Part shown: positions 1 through 9,819 of the stretch, in pieces | Layout of the letters: the number at the start of each line of letters is the position of its first letter | How positions within the stretch are numbered: the stretch's first letter is position 1 | Assembly (NCBI GenBank): GCA_002270565.1 | Contig: NQMI01000186.1 | Location: forward strand, 17,225 to 81,224 | Reading direction: 5' to 3' | DNA length: 64,000 bases | Origin: Stenocarpella maydis | Lineage: Eukaryota > Ascomycota > Sordariomycetes > Diaporthales > Diaporthaceae | The notes under the pieces: model-generated | The model's database searches: none | What the model was told of the DNA's origin: nothing | The model's input: only the letters and a program-made list of their open reading frames with translations | Position numbers and translations under genes: made by a program

Positions 1-806
1 TTTTCAACTCGTTCTCAAGCTTTCTCACAATCTCCATCCATACCATCCTCTATTATCGGGGCATATACCCCGAGCAGACATTCCTTTCTACAAAGGCTTT
101 CAACCTCCCAGTGCACCAGTCTCGCCACCCCAGAGTATGCTCCTGGATTAATGATGCCGTCGATGCAGTCATGACCCAGGCTGCCAGGGGGGGCATCGAG
201 CGAGTGGCCGTGGTGATACATGCTCCACTGCAACCAGCGTCTTCCAGAGACTCACCAGAACAGCAGCTGGCCCCGGGGAGTGTCCTAGAGCGATGGATGT
301 TTGATCTCTCACGGTTCCCGGCATGGCCGGGCGGGATAGAGGCCATGAGAAATTTCCGAGGGGAGGAGAGGGGAGCCGAACAAACACAGGAGGACGAGGA
401 CGCCGAGGATGAAGTCGGTAGCGACGATGACAACGCGGAAGACCCGGCCCTGGCCACGGCCGTCCCCCACAGTGACCAAGCTGGAGTGGTCAACTGGATA
501 GACGTCGACGAGCAATTGCGTGGTGCAGTTCGCCGTCTTGCCTATGCTGGCGAGACCATGGCCGCCCCGCCGCCTGGTTGTACTTTCACCGTCGTGGTTG
601 AGTTACGCGACGAGGCGCGAGCTCCAATCGGTCATCCTCAGCCGTGGATCCCGTCGCAACCAGATCTCCAGCCGGGCTCTCGGACGCGGCCCTGGAAAGC
701 CGCTGGTGATATGAAAACGATTCCTGTCCGTGCAGTCGAGGCCGGGCCGTTATTCTTCGAATGCTGGGTCGAAGAGGGAAGGGCACAGCCCTCAGGATCA
801 ATATGA
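1..806 (+). CDS. rev7: Rev7/Mad2B HORMA-domain protein (5' truncated)
   Basis: The reading frame is open from base 3 to the TGA at 804-806 with no stop, so the start codon lies just before the window. The visible protein (about 267 residues) begins inside the HORMA fold: LTISIHTILYYRGIYPEQTF, then RHPRVCSWINDAV and RVAVVIHAP, the usual strands of Rev7/MAD2L2. It ends with PLFFECWVEEGR, the C-terminal safety-belt strand seen in the family. Rev7 is the accessory subunit of translesion DNA polymerase zeta, bridging Rev3 and Rev1 in the nucleus. A Glu/Asp-rich loop (about residues 85-125) interrupts the domain; acidic insertions of this kind are common in filamentous fungi. Probably only 10-30 N-terminal residues are missing. 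The GTG at 111 is an internal Val codon, not the start. Confidence 0.88.
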   Translation, partial: FNSFSSFLTISIHTILYYRGIYPEQTFLSTKAFNLPVHQSRHPRVCSWINDAVDAVMTQAARGGIERVAVVIHAPLQPASSRDSPEQQLAPGSVLERWMFDLSRFPAWPGGIEAMRNFRGEERGAEQTQEDEDAEDEVGSDDDNAEDPALATAVPHSDQAGVVNWIDVDEQLRGAVRRLAYAGETMAAPPPGCTFTVVVELRDEARAPIGHPQPWIPSQPDLQPGSRTRPWKAAGDMKTIPVRAVEAGPLFFECWVEEGRAQPSGSI

Positions 807-1267
807 ACACTTCCTCATGGTGCATGGTCCACTGAAAATCGAGATGGCAAACCCACCCAAACAGCCTTTCTGTTCCCGCTCAAGTATGCCTCCAAACGAA
901 GCCAGCAACCCTTGATATAGAAAGTTCCATAATCGCAGCCATGGACACCGAGGGCACGCCGATTCATCGCGAGCACAGACGAACTAAAGGTATCTAGAAA
1001 CTCGGCCACCCACGCCCGACGCACACACCTACAATATCGCACCCACATCAATTGAGCACCTATCATGACGACACTCTCGCCTCTAACACGCAGGCTCGCG
1101 AACGTCCAGGCCCGGTAACACTTGGACCGACACCTCCTGGACATACCTAATTTATACTCTCAAGTATAAAACGGCCTTGGGTGTGTGAGTTGTGTGTCTG
1201 GATCGGCCATGGATGATGGTCTCTCATTGGTTGTAGCTGCGTTTGGTATGCGAACATTCCATTTCTT
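807..1267. other. Intergenic, convergent 3' ends
   Basis: This 461-bp stretch lies between the rev7 stop and the stop of the minus-strand GPI-protein gene. The short ORFs here have no recognisable domain. It presumably holds the two 3' UTRs. Confidence 0.5.
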
Positions 1268-1972
1268 TTAGAGTATCATCGCACCACCGAGCATCGCTGC
1301 AGCTCCTGCTAAAACCGCTTTTTGCGTTACTCTAGTTCCACCAGCGGTGACCACACTGCTGCTCGGCTGAGAAGAAGCGGTTGCAGTGGCTATTGCAGTG
1401 GCTCTTGCGCTCAATTTCTCAAGACCGGCCGTGATGGTGACCGGCATGGTGTGAGAGCTGATATCGGCCAGTGTTCCCGTACCAGTGACTGTGGCCATTG
1501 AGTACTCTGTGGCAGTATTGTCGATAGTGAGGTCAATTGACGCTACAGACGACGTGCAAATAGCAGTGTTGGACACAATGGAGCAAGATACATTCGCGGT
1601 GCTAGCACATCATGTCAGCCATTTTTGCAACTGGGTGTCGCTCGTGTGCACGGCTTAGGAACGTGGGAGTGCTCACACTAGGTTGGCTTGTGTCATGTGG
1701 ACTTCGAGGACTTCAGGTCCTTCCACAACCTCCAGCCCCGTCCCGAGACCACACTGCAGGTTGACTTGGTCTGTTGGGCAGGTAAGGAAGAACGTTGTCG
1801 CTGTGGCGTCGACACCGACGACTGAGCCCATTATGGTCTGAGGCTCCAGCATGGGCAGGATAATATCAAGCACCGAAGAGCTTTCGGCGCCCCTCGCCGA
1901 AGAAGACTGCGCAAAGACAGAGCGGCCAGCTGCGGCCAGCAAGGGCAGGAGAGCCCGGTGTGCCATGATCAT
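1268..1972 (-). CDS. GPI-anchored cell-wall-type protein, paralogue A
   Basis: Two exons on the minus strand: 1972-1677 and 1601-1268 (209 aa). The intron has a GTGAGC donor, a CTGAC branch and a CTAG acceptor, in phase 2. The product starts with a signal peptide (ALLPLLAAAGRSVFAQ) and has a compact core with four cysteines (LTCPTDQVNLQC and VSCSIVSNTAIC). A Ser/Thr/Ala-rich tail follows, and it ends in a hydrophobic stretch (AVLAGAAAMLGGAMIL) typical of a GPI-attachment signal. This predicts a protein carried to the plasma membrane or cell wall. Enzymatic function is unknown. It is homologous to the gene at 3173-3990: the motifs GSVV..TATT and SC...(6-8)..C, the length, and the position and phase of this intron all correspond. 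The two genes diverge from a shared 1.2-kb spacer. Confidence 0.75.
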
Positions 1973-3172
1973 TCGCTTCTGGGAATGTTAGGAATCATGC
2001 AAGGCTGATGACGCCTCGATTTTTGCCAATCTCACAGTAGGACAAACTGAAAGATTACAGAGGATTGCCAATCCATATATCATGAGCAAGTGTAGCGTTG
2101 GGCCGGCTCTTTATTCAAAGACCCATACGGGAATGACTACCCCTTAACATATCGGTGACCCTTGCCGACAATGCCTGACTGTTGACGGATGGGGGTTCCT
2201 TCTCCAAGCCCCCGGTGATTCTGTCTTGGGCGTGTCCACCTTGCAAGCAAAGCATCCACACTGGGCACATACGATGGCAAACAGCACAAAAGCATATCCA
2301 GGACGGGTCTTGAGGTAAGTCTCTGGACACCGAGTCTGTTATGAAACAGAAATCAGCCATCGGGGCGTGCCGTGAACAATGGCCACCACGTTTAACTGGT
2401 GTTGTGTGCCTCTGGCTTGGCCAGTTCGTGAGCTGAATCAACATCTGCATCTGACTCGAGATCTTCGAAACGCCATGCTAAAATTGCACCTAGCTGCTCC
2501 ACACCAATCAATGCGACGGGCTACAGCACGACCAAACCGACAGCATCCTGTCCTGTCAGTGCCTGTCTGGCGCCTGATGGCCTCTGGCCCACATGGCGCG
2601 CCTAGGATTCACGTAAATCTCAGATCTTCAGCGGCTCCATGCCAAACTCAAACAAGACTGCTTTGTTCGGACGGTGGGCTTGTCCAACTCGGTGAGCGGC
2701 AAATGGCAGAGGGTGGGGGGCAAACCACCCGGGTAGCTGCCGGGTTGCCGCTCCGAGACGACAATCTCCGAGAGGCGACACTGGCCACCAGGACGCTATG
2801 CATTTGCTTGATCCATCTTGTCCAGGCTTGGCACATCATCCGCAGACACACCTCTGGCCGACCAATTCCCTACCGTTATTGTTGGGGGGAGCCACCCTCG
2901 GAGGAGTGCCAGAGGAGCCATGGGCTTCTTGGCAAGTCAGACAAGCCAAGAGCCAAGACTTGCAAAGCACCAGCGGTGTTGCTTGCCCATACGGGACCGA
3001 GAGGATGGGACGAAGAGAACTTGACTCTTCCTTTCTTTCTCTTTGCTCAACTTCAACCCGCCCCGTGCTGTGCGGCTGCTTAATTGGAGCTGGCCCGGCT
3101 CTCAAGAGGTTGTCACCCATGATCCGATAGCCCCTGGCCCCTCTCCCTGAGACTGTCTCCGTCTTCCCAATC
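1973..3172. other. Shared divergent promoter region of the two GPI-protein paralogues
   Basis: This 1.2-kb spacer separates the two head-to-head start codons. No convincing coding sequence is seen; the 234-codon plus-strand ORF at 2379-3083 has no domain-like pattern. A CT-rich stretch just before 3173 is consistent with a fungal core promoter. Confidence 0.5.
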
Positions 3173-3990
3173 ATGAGGAGCCTGTGGCCACCTCAGCCCC
3201 TCCTGCTGCTGATCGCTTTGGCGCCCGGCCTGTCGCCGGCTGCGGCCCAAGACTCGAGCTCTCAGTCCACCGTGTCCGTTTTTGTTCCGGGGTACCAGAC
3301 TCAGAACTGGGAAGACCTGGCTGGCAGTGTTGTGACCAGTGTACGTCGGCACATGGGGTCTCATGGCTCAAGCTTGGCTTTCTCGGCCATCAGACTTGGC
3401 TTTTTTCCAGCACATGTATACTGACGCGGCTGCAGGATAGCACGGCCACAACATATACCGTGTTTTGTGCTGACGAGAATGACTGCCAAATATCGGGGCC
3501 TCTGCCGTTCACCTTTGCTGAGGGGCCCAGCACGTTCCGCTACTCTGGGTCGATAGAAAGCCACCTGTTAGTCGTCCCTGGGCCCAAGGGTCCTTCCCCC
3601 CTTGCTGTCCGTCCACCTTCGCAGCGACTGACTCGCTCCAGCACGGCCGTCATATCATGCCAGCTAGCATCCACGACCGCCGCGACGTGTACTGAGTATT
3701 CCTCGTTCGGCTCAGAGTTCAACGCGAACAACATCACGGGCCCGACCGAGGTGAGCCGCACCGTGACCTATTCGGGAAGCGAGGTCCAATGGGGTACCTT
3801 GGTAATGACCACGCCTGCACCCGCCCCTGCAACGCCGACAGTGGATAGCCCTGATGCGCCTTTGGACCCCTCGGATACAGCATGGTATTTTCCCTCGCCG
3901 ACGAGCACATCCTGGGCTGGGGCAAGGTCAGATCCGCGAACCGCGCTGGTGCTTGGGACCTCGCTGCTGGCTGCTGTAATGATGTTTTGA
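3173..3990 (+). CDS. GPI-anchored cell-wall-type protein, paralogue B
   Basis: Predicted exons are 3173-3340, 3436-3566 and 3642-3990 (215 aa). Intron 1 is GTACGT...CTGAC...CAG in phase 0. Intron 2 is GTTAGT...CTGAC...CCAG, 75 nt, in phase 2. The signal peptide is LLLLIALAPGLSPAAAQ. The core repeats the four-Cys pattern of paralogue A (VFCADENDC; ISCQLASTTAATC). The tail is Pro/Thr/Ser-rich and the C-terminus is hydrophobic (ALVLGTSLLAAVMMF), as expected for a GPI anchor. Intron 2 falls at the same place and phase as the single intron of paralogue A; intron 1 is absent from A. Because intron 2 is a multiple of three and has no stop, an unspliced form with 25 more residues is also possible, but the spliced form aligns better with the paralogue. 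Molecular function unknown. Confidence 0.72.
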
Positions 3991-5188
3991 GCGTCTATCT
4001 TGCCGAGCGGGCATTTAGATCATGCATACATGAGGGGGTGGTCAGGGTGGGCAAGGTAGCAGCAGCATATCACCGTGGCGTTCAGGTTTGGCATCATTGG
4101 CGGCTGTGGGATTTCTACAGTCCGCAGACGGCAGCCCGTGGCATTGCGTGGGGACTGACACGAAGATATACCCGGAGTTTATGAACACTTTCATTTACCT
4201 CGCAACAATGAAAACACCATCCCATTCCTAAAGTACATCTTAACCAAACCCCCCCCCCCCTGGTTGATCTTTGTGCCAGGCTTGAAGCCGCGTGCTCACT
4301 ACCATGTGCGCGCGAAACTCAACCGTCCTCGCGAGCCTCGATCGTGTATTCATTAGTATACTACTTCGTCTCGTCAAGAGACACCCTTGGAATGAGCGAC
4401 AAGCGACCGTCATTTCAGTTAGTCGAGCCGCACCCAGTTGGCCAAAATTAGCCAGCGGCCGTTTCAAGTCAAACGGCGTGGCTGGGGTGGTCCGGCCAAT
4501 TGGGGCTGACGGACGCGCTTTTGGTGGTTCAGCAGCCACTGTCGTATGCGCCGTCGTCCCGAATCTGGGGGATCGACCCCGGGAACCCTGCACAGACTGA
4601 CAGGCAAGCGACGGCACACTGCCGATCTGGCATACGCATCAGGGGCAGAGACATGCATGCTCGCATGCCGAAGAAAGAAACAAAAACAACAGCCAGCAAC
4701 AGGGGCCCTCGAGGACCAGAATTGGGGAAGCAGGGACTCGTTTAAGCAGTCTGTCCCTGCGCTTAGAGCTCGCCTCTGTAAGGGGAAAGGGGCCGAGTGC
4801 ATACAAAATCAAGGTTAAGTCGTCTAGGTCCGGCTGCTCATCAGTTCAGGACGGCGATGGCCTCGCTGTTTCGAATTTTTCCTTCCATTTATTCATTCGC
4901 TTCCACTGCAGATATTCTGTGAACCAACACATGCTGCGGGTCTCACCCGGGCGTCCAACACGTGGGTTCTTCGTCTTCTCTACACCACTCGTGCGAGCCC
5001 AGCGATTGTCCTTCCTTTTAAGTTTTCCAGTCGAGGCAGTCTTTCTTTACTACCAAAGACTCGTGCATCATTTCCCCGTCGTCCTGTCTGATCACTACGT
5101 TCCATAAAACCCGAAACTGTAAACACAGCGGATTCAATCAAGTCGTTTGCTCGCGACTTTCTCGAGCCACCCCCCTGGTGCGACCATC
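3991..5188. other. Intergenic, promoter side of GH76 gene
   Basis: About 1.2 kb without a recognisable gene. It includes a 13-nt poly-C tract near 4249. A CT-rich stretch precedes the downstream start. Confidence 0.45.
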
Positions 5189-6903
5189 ATGACGCACATC
5201 AGCACAACCATCGCCACGGTGTTGGCCCTCTTCACAAGAGCTGTCTTTACCATTGACCTGGTGTCTCCTGTGAAACTGAACTTGGGCGAAGCCAGTACGT
5301 CTTGCATATTATCATGCCCTGCACCACGGCTCAGAGCTGACAGTGTCCCACAGCATCTATCAAAGGCGTGGCGAAGACGATCGCAGAAGGCGCTCTGTCG
5401 TACTACCCCGGCAATGTGAATGTAAGGAATGCTTCCACTGGGTGGCCACTTAGAGAGCAACACAATCCAATTGTTTGCTTGAGGACCACATGTTGTCCAC
5501 CAGCCTCTCCGTCCCCGGTCCAGGCCCAAGCGCTCGACTTGGTGGAGGTACAACCTGCTGAAATGCGTCCCCTCCATGTCCGCTTGGGTTCTCGAGCAGC
5601 CTGTCCCGGAAACATGCATGCTGTATCTCTCATGATGAACTGACTTTCCCCCTAGGAATTTGTTGATCTGCCCTCCCCTTATTACTGGTGGGAGTGTGGC
5701 GCACTCATGGGTGCCCTGCTGGATTATTCTCACTATACACAAGACAGCAGCTACGACGGCCTCCTCTCCACCGCCCTCTCCGCCAATCTCGGCCCTGCCT
5801 ACGACCTGATGATACCAAAGTACCGAGGACAGGAGGGGAACGATGACCAAGCATTCTGGACTTTCAACATGCTCACCGCCGCCGAACGCAACCTTCCACA
5901 AGTCGACGATGCAAGTGTTCCTTCCTGGCTGCAGATCTCGGAGAACGCCTGGAATAGTCTTGCGGGACGCTGGAACACGTCCGCGTGCGGTGGCGGCTTG
6001 CTGTGGCAGATATTTGCAGAGAACCCCAACGGCCTCAACTACCGGAACTCGGTCAGCAACGGAGGCCTGTTCCAGATCAGCGCGCGCCTCTACCGGGCCA
6101 CGGGGAACCAGACGTATCTCGACTGGGCGAACAAGATCTGGGACTGGACCGTAGCGATCCGGATGATCGACGAGGATTATGTCGTCTACGACGGTGCGTC
6201 CTCGGACAATAACTGCACCGACATGAACCCAGTCTCATTCAGCTACTCCGCTGGAATATTCCTCTACGGCGCGGCCGTCCTGGCTAACACGACGGGACGG
6301 GACGCCGCCTCGGCGTGGACCCAGCGAGCCGAGGGTCTCCTCGACGGGAGCAAGAGCTTTTTCAGCCCTTACGATAACAGTACAGGCATCATGTACGAGC
6401 ACGCGTGCGAGCAGGTCGAGCGCTGCAACACGGACATGAAATCCTTCAAGGGCTACCTCTCGCGCTTCATGTACGCCTCCGCCATGCTGGTGCCGTCCAT
6501 CAAGGCCGACGTGAGCGAGCTCCTCAACACCACCGCGGCGGCCGCGGCGGCCGCGTGCTCCGGGGGCGACGACTCGACGACGTGCGGCCAGAAGTGGTAC
6601 GTGGGCGGCTTCGACGGCAACGTCGGGCTCGGGCAGCAGATGTGCGCGCTCGAGACGGTGCAGGGACACCTGTCGGCGCAGGCTGCCCCGCCGCTGCGGA
6701 AAGGGGAGATCAAGGACGTGAGGAAGTCGGCGGTCAAGGAGACGACGGTTCCGACGGCCTCAGGTGACGGTTCCCTGTCCATCTCCGCGGCCATCACGCC
6801 GACGGATACTAAGTCGGCCGGTGTTGCGGTGGTTCACGGAAGGGGCGGGCTCTGGGAAACAATTTGTCTGATGCTGTGCACGGTCATCTTCGCAACGGTT
6901 TAG
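5189..6903 (+). CDS. GH76 mannan endo-1,6-alpha-mannosidase, Dcw1/Dfg5 type, GPI-anchored
   Basis: Exons are 5189-5294, 5354-5421 and 5656-6903. The introns are GTACGT..CACAG and GTAAGG..CTGAC..CCTAG (234 nt). The product, about 473 aa, has a signal peptide after the ATG at 5189 and then SIKGVAKTIAEGALSYYPGN, the entry helix of fungal GH76. The landmarks LPSPYYWWECGALMGALLDY, the Asp pair in EGNDDQAFW (about residues 119-121, the likely catalytic acids), SNGGLFQISARLYRATGN and YLSRFMYASAML follow. The C-terminus ends in a hydrophobic segment (TICLMLCTVIFATV) for GPI attachment. Dcw1/Dfg5 enzymes are thought to cut GPI glycans at the membrane and transfer mannoproteins to wall glucan. That fits the two neighbouring GPI-anchored wall-type proteins. 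Fungi carry several paralogues, so I do not assign a specific symbol. Confidence 0.88.
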
Positions 6904-7250
6904 GGGACCATTGCGTTTATGTGGCTCTGGACAACTGACGGTGTAAATCGGTGAGTTAACATCTGAATCTGGTTGGCCTTCTTTTCTTATTGGTAGGGCA
7001 TTCAACCGCTGCAAAACTCAGGGCTCGGTTGAGGATATTGGGTGCGTGATAGGCGTTTATAGAGGATGCCATTTATTAATGCGTAAATGAGGAAGTAAGA
7101 AACCACAATTCATACCTCGCTTCAATGTTCGGTACTGAACACTCAGCATGTGGGAGCGGTTGTTGCGAGCGCAGCCAGCCTGAGATTTGGATGGATCTTC
7201 TATTTTATTTTGTCTATCCTCTTTTACAGTAACCATGTGCGGGCGTCCGC
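6904..7250. other. Intergenic, convergent 3' ends
   Basis: 347 bp between two converging genes. It is AT-richer than its flanks; nothing further is recognised. Confidence 0.45.
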
Positions 7251-8616
7251 CTATGCAACAACGCCGCTTGCCTCTTTTTCTCTCCTTTCCTCGTCACTGG
7301 GCGTCTCCGCTCCCCTCGCCTCAGCCAACGCCTTCCCGATAGCCTCCAGGAACCGCGTGACTTCGGCCTCCGTGCCGACCGTAATTCTCAAGCACCCAAG
7401 GCAGCCGTGCTCCTTGCCCCTAAACCTCACCACGACCCCCCTTGTCTCAGCGAGGCCCTCGTAGACCGCCAGCGCCGTCTTGTTGTCCGGCTCTCCGTTC
7501 GCATTCAGCATCTCGTACAGCAGAAAGTTGCTCTCGGTGCCGCCGCGCAACCTCCCCACCCCAGGGATCTTGGGCAACTCGGCGACCAGCCTGTCCCTCT
7601 GGGCGGCGAGCTTGGATCTGTTCTCGCGCATGGCGGCGAGGCCCCCGGCGGACAGCGCGTACGAGGCGAGGGCGCTGGTAGGCGACGAGACGTTGTACGG
7701 CGCCTTGAGGCTGTTGAGCATGCGGGCGACGGGGGCCGAGCAGAACGCGGCGCCCAGCCTGATACCGGCCATGCCGAAGGCCTTGGACAGCGTCTGCATG
7801 ACGACGAGGTTGGGCCACTCGTTGACCCACTCGGCGAGCGAGGCCTCGCCCCTCTCGCTGCCGGCAAAGTCGACGTATGCCTCGTCCAGCACCACGATGC
7901 CGTTCCACGACGGGTGCTCCAGCACGCGCCGAACGTCCTCCTTGGCCAGCAGCGAGCCGGTCGGGTTGCCCGGGGAGCACAGGTAGACCAGCTTGATGCA
8001 GTTGGCCCCCGCGCCGTCGAGCGCGGCCAGGACCGCGGGGACGTCGAGCTGGAACCCGGGCGCCGGGAGGAGCGGCACTCGGTACAGGCCGACGTCGTTG
8101 ACGTCGGCCGAGACGGCGTACATGCCGTAGGTGGGCGGGCACACGAGGACGCGGTCGCGGCCCGGCACGCAGAAGCACCGCAGCAGGGCGTCGATGGCCT
8201 CGTCCGAGCCGACGCCGACGAAGAGGTTGTCCGGGGTCAGGGGCTTGTCCGTGTGGGCGCCCGTGCCGCGCAGCTCGCACAGCTGCTGCTTGAGGGCGTG
8301 CTGGTGCGGGTCTGGGTAGCGGTGCAGGCCGAGGAGGTCCAGCTTGGCAGCGTTGCCCTCCTGCAGGGCCGCCGAGGCCTGCTGCGAGATGGGTGGGCCG
8401 TAGGCGTTCTCGTTGGCGTCGAGGAGGATGTTGTGCCCGTCGTCCTTGTAGTCGCTATGGTTGGCCGTGGTAAGCCTCAGCTCGAAGATGGATGTCTTGG
8501 GACGGGTGCACGAGTGCGTGGCTATGTTTCCTGCATACTCACTCTCTTGCGCAGCGGTACGGCTGCAGTTTGAGGATGTTTGGCCTGGCGCATGTCTCGA
8601 GGTTGAAGGGAGACAT
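7251..8616 (-). CDS. HIS5: Histidinol-phosphate aminotransferase
   Basis: Two exons on the minus strand: 8616-8543 and 8454-7251 (425 aa). The intron runs from GTGAGT to ATAG. Exon 1 gives MSPFNLETCARPNILKLQPY, the conserved fungal N-terminus, and exon 2 continues DYKDDGHNILLDANENAYGP. This is a PLP-dependent class I/II aminotransferase. It converts imidazole-acetol phosphate plus glutamate to histidinol phosphate and 2-oxoglutarate in histidine synthesis. Visible motifs include VGSDEAIDALLRCFC, the LCSPGNPTGSLL loop, VLDEAYVDFAGSE and the lysine in TLSKAFGMAGIRLG (about residue 250) that forms the Schiff base. A frame that ignored the intron would start at 8630 with an unrelated N-terminus, so the spliced start at 8616 is preferred. 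The promoter carries two Cpc1/Gcn4-type sites (separate entries). Confidence 0.95.
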
Positions 8617-8708
8617 GTTGACGTCGACAAGTCGTCAACCTCTGGTGAGGCTGGTGCGTGACAGTCTGAGCAGTCCAGCTTATCGCAGCCTCAGCGAGAT
8701 CGAACTGC

Positions 8709-8716
8709 TATATATA
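8709..8716 (-). promoter_or_regulatory. TATA box of HIS5
   Basis: TATATATA lies about 95 bp upstream of the HIS5 start codon, read on the minus strand, in the usual position for a fungal TATA element. It sits immediately downstream (in gene orientation) of the two TGAGTCA sites. Confidence 0.6.
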
Positions 8717-8729
8717 GGGTTTCAGCAGG

Positions 8730-8736
8730 TGAGTCA
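8730..8736 (-). promoter_or_regulatory. Cpc1/Gcn4-type site (TGAGTCA), proximal
   Basis: An exact TGAGTCA match to the TGASTCA consensus of the bZIP amino-acid-starvation activator (Gcn4 in yeast, Cpc1 in filamentous ascomycetes), 114 bp upstream of the HIS5 ATG and just beyond the TATA box. This predicts cross-pathway control of HIS5. Confidence 0.65.
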
Positions 8737-8764
8737 GGGATGCTGTTTAGTTAAACATGGGAAT

Positions 8765-8771
8765 TGAGTCA
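8765..8771 (-). promoter_or_regulatory. Cpc1/Gcn4-type site (TGAGTCA), distal
   Basis: A second exact TGAGTCA heptamer, 35 bp upstream of the first and about 149 bp from the HIS5 ATG. Paired sites are common in cross-pathway-regulated promoters. Confidence 0.62.
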
Positions 8772-9819
8772 CTGCCGGCGGGTGTGAGTGCGAGCCTCGA
8801 GGCTTTTGCAGCTGCCCCCTCTGCCGGCCCGGGGCCGTGTCCTGGGTCCGCCTGCGGCTCCGAGCCCGGAGCTTGACTGCAACAGTTTCCACAGGCGGGG
8901 CCGGCTCGTATGACTGGGCCTCACGGACCTGTCTGGCTCCACTGCCAGCTGCTCCAGATATGTGTTTGAGTACGAGATGTGGGTGCTGAGTCCCGGAGAG
9001 CAAGGACCTACACCTGATGCTTCAACGCGTTCTGCCGGTGTGGGACTTTGATTCTTTGATACGTACGTCTGGCAAGAACTGCTGAGGGCTGGCGGGGAGA
9101 GAAGTTCACCCAGGCGATGGGCAAGTGCCGTTGCTGCACAGAACAACTAGTACTTGTTCTGTTGAAAAGCCCCAAATTCTATGCATGACCATGCGTACAG
9201 TGGACAGCTTCACTTCGGTTCGGTCCAGGATCCCCCAAACTCTCCCGTGATGAGCAAGCAATTCCCCTGCCCTCAACATTATAAACGAAATACACACTAG
9301 TTGAAACATTCCCCCCCCCCTCCCCCAATAGTATACGTATCGTATGCGTATTTGACTAATGAAGCTAACCAACAACCCGCATGCTTCCTCGCCTTTTTCC
9401 CAATCTCCGCAGATTCGGGCCAGGAACGAGGTCCTCATCGTCACCAACAACCAGCCATGCCAGTACCGTAGTACCCGCTCGCCCGGATGCACAGTAGCAT
9501 ATAGGCAGAGTTACATGGCGTCACCCCGCATTACTGCTTACACATCGATTGATATCAAGGGCTCTGCTTGTCCTCGGTGAACGGGCTGACGGGACGCGCT
9601 ATGGGGTCACCGAGTAATGGATGTGAGCCTGCATATGTCCCTCGGGTGCTTGTTATATAGCCGTCTATGGTTGCATCGTCAGACGCAGACGCGGTGTCAT
9701 GGATTTTCCTTAGGTTCTTCAGTATAGCCGTTCCTGCTGCTCTCCTGTTTGTCTCCAGATAGTTTCTTACCATCTCTGGACCAAAACCTGAGCAGTGTTG
9801 TAGATACGAGCATACCAAA
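8772..9819. other. Intergenic between divergent HIS5 and GDSL esterase genes
   Basis: About 1.05 kb with no recognisable gene. It contains a C-rich tract near 9310-9325. Short ORFs here lack domain signatures. Confidence 0.45.

Noticed and set aside
7407..8573. 388-codon plus-strand ORF overlapping HIS5
   Set aside because: Antisense shadow of a GC-rich gene. It has no domain pattern, and HIS5 on the other strand is certain.
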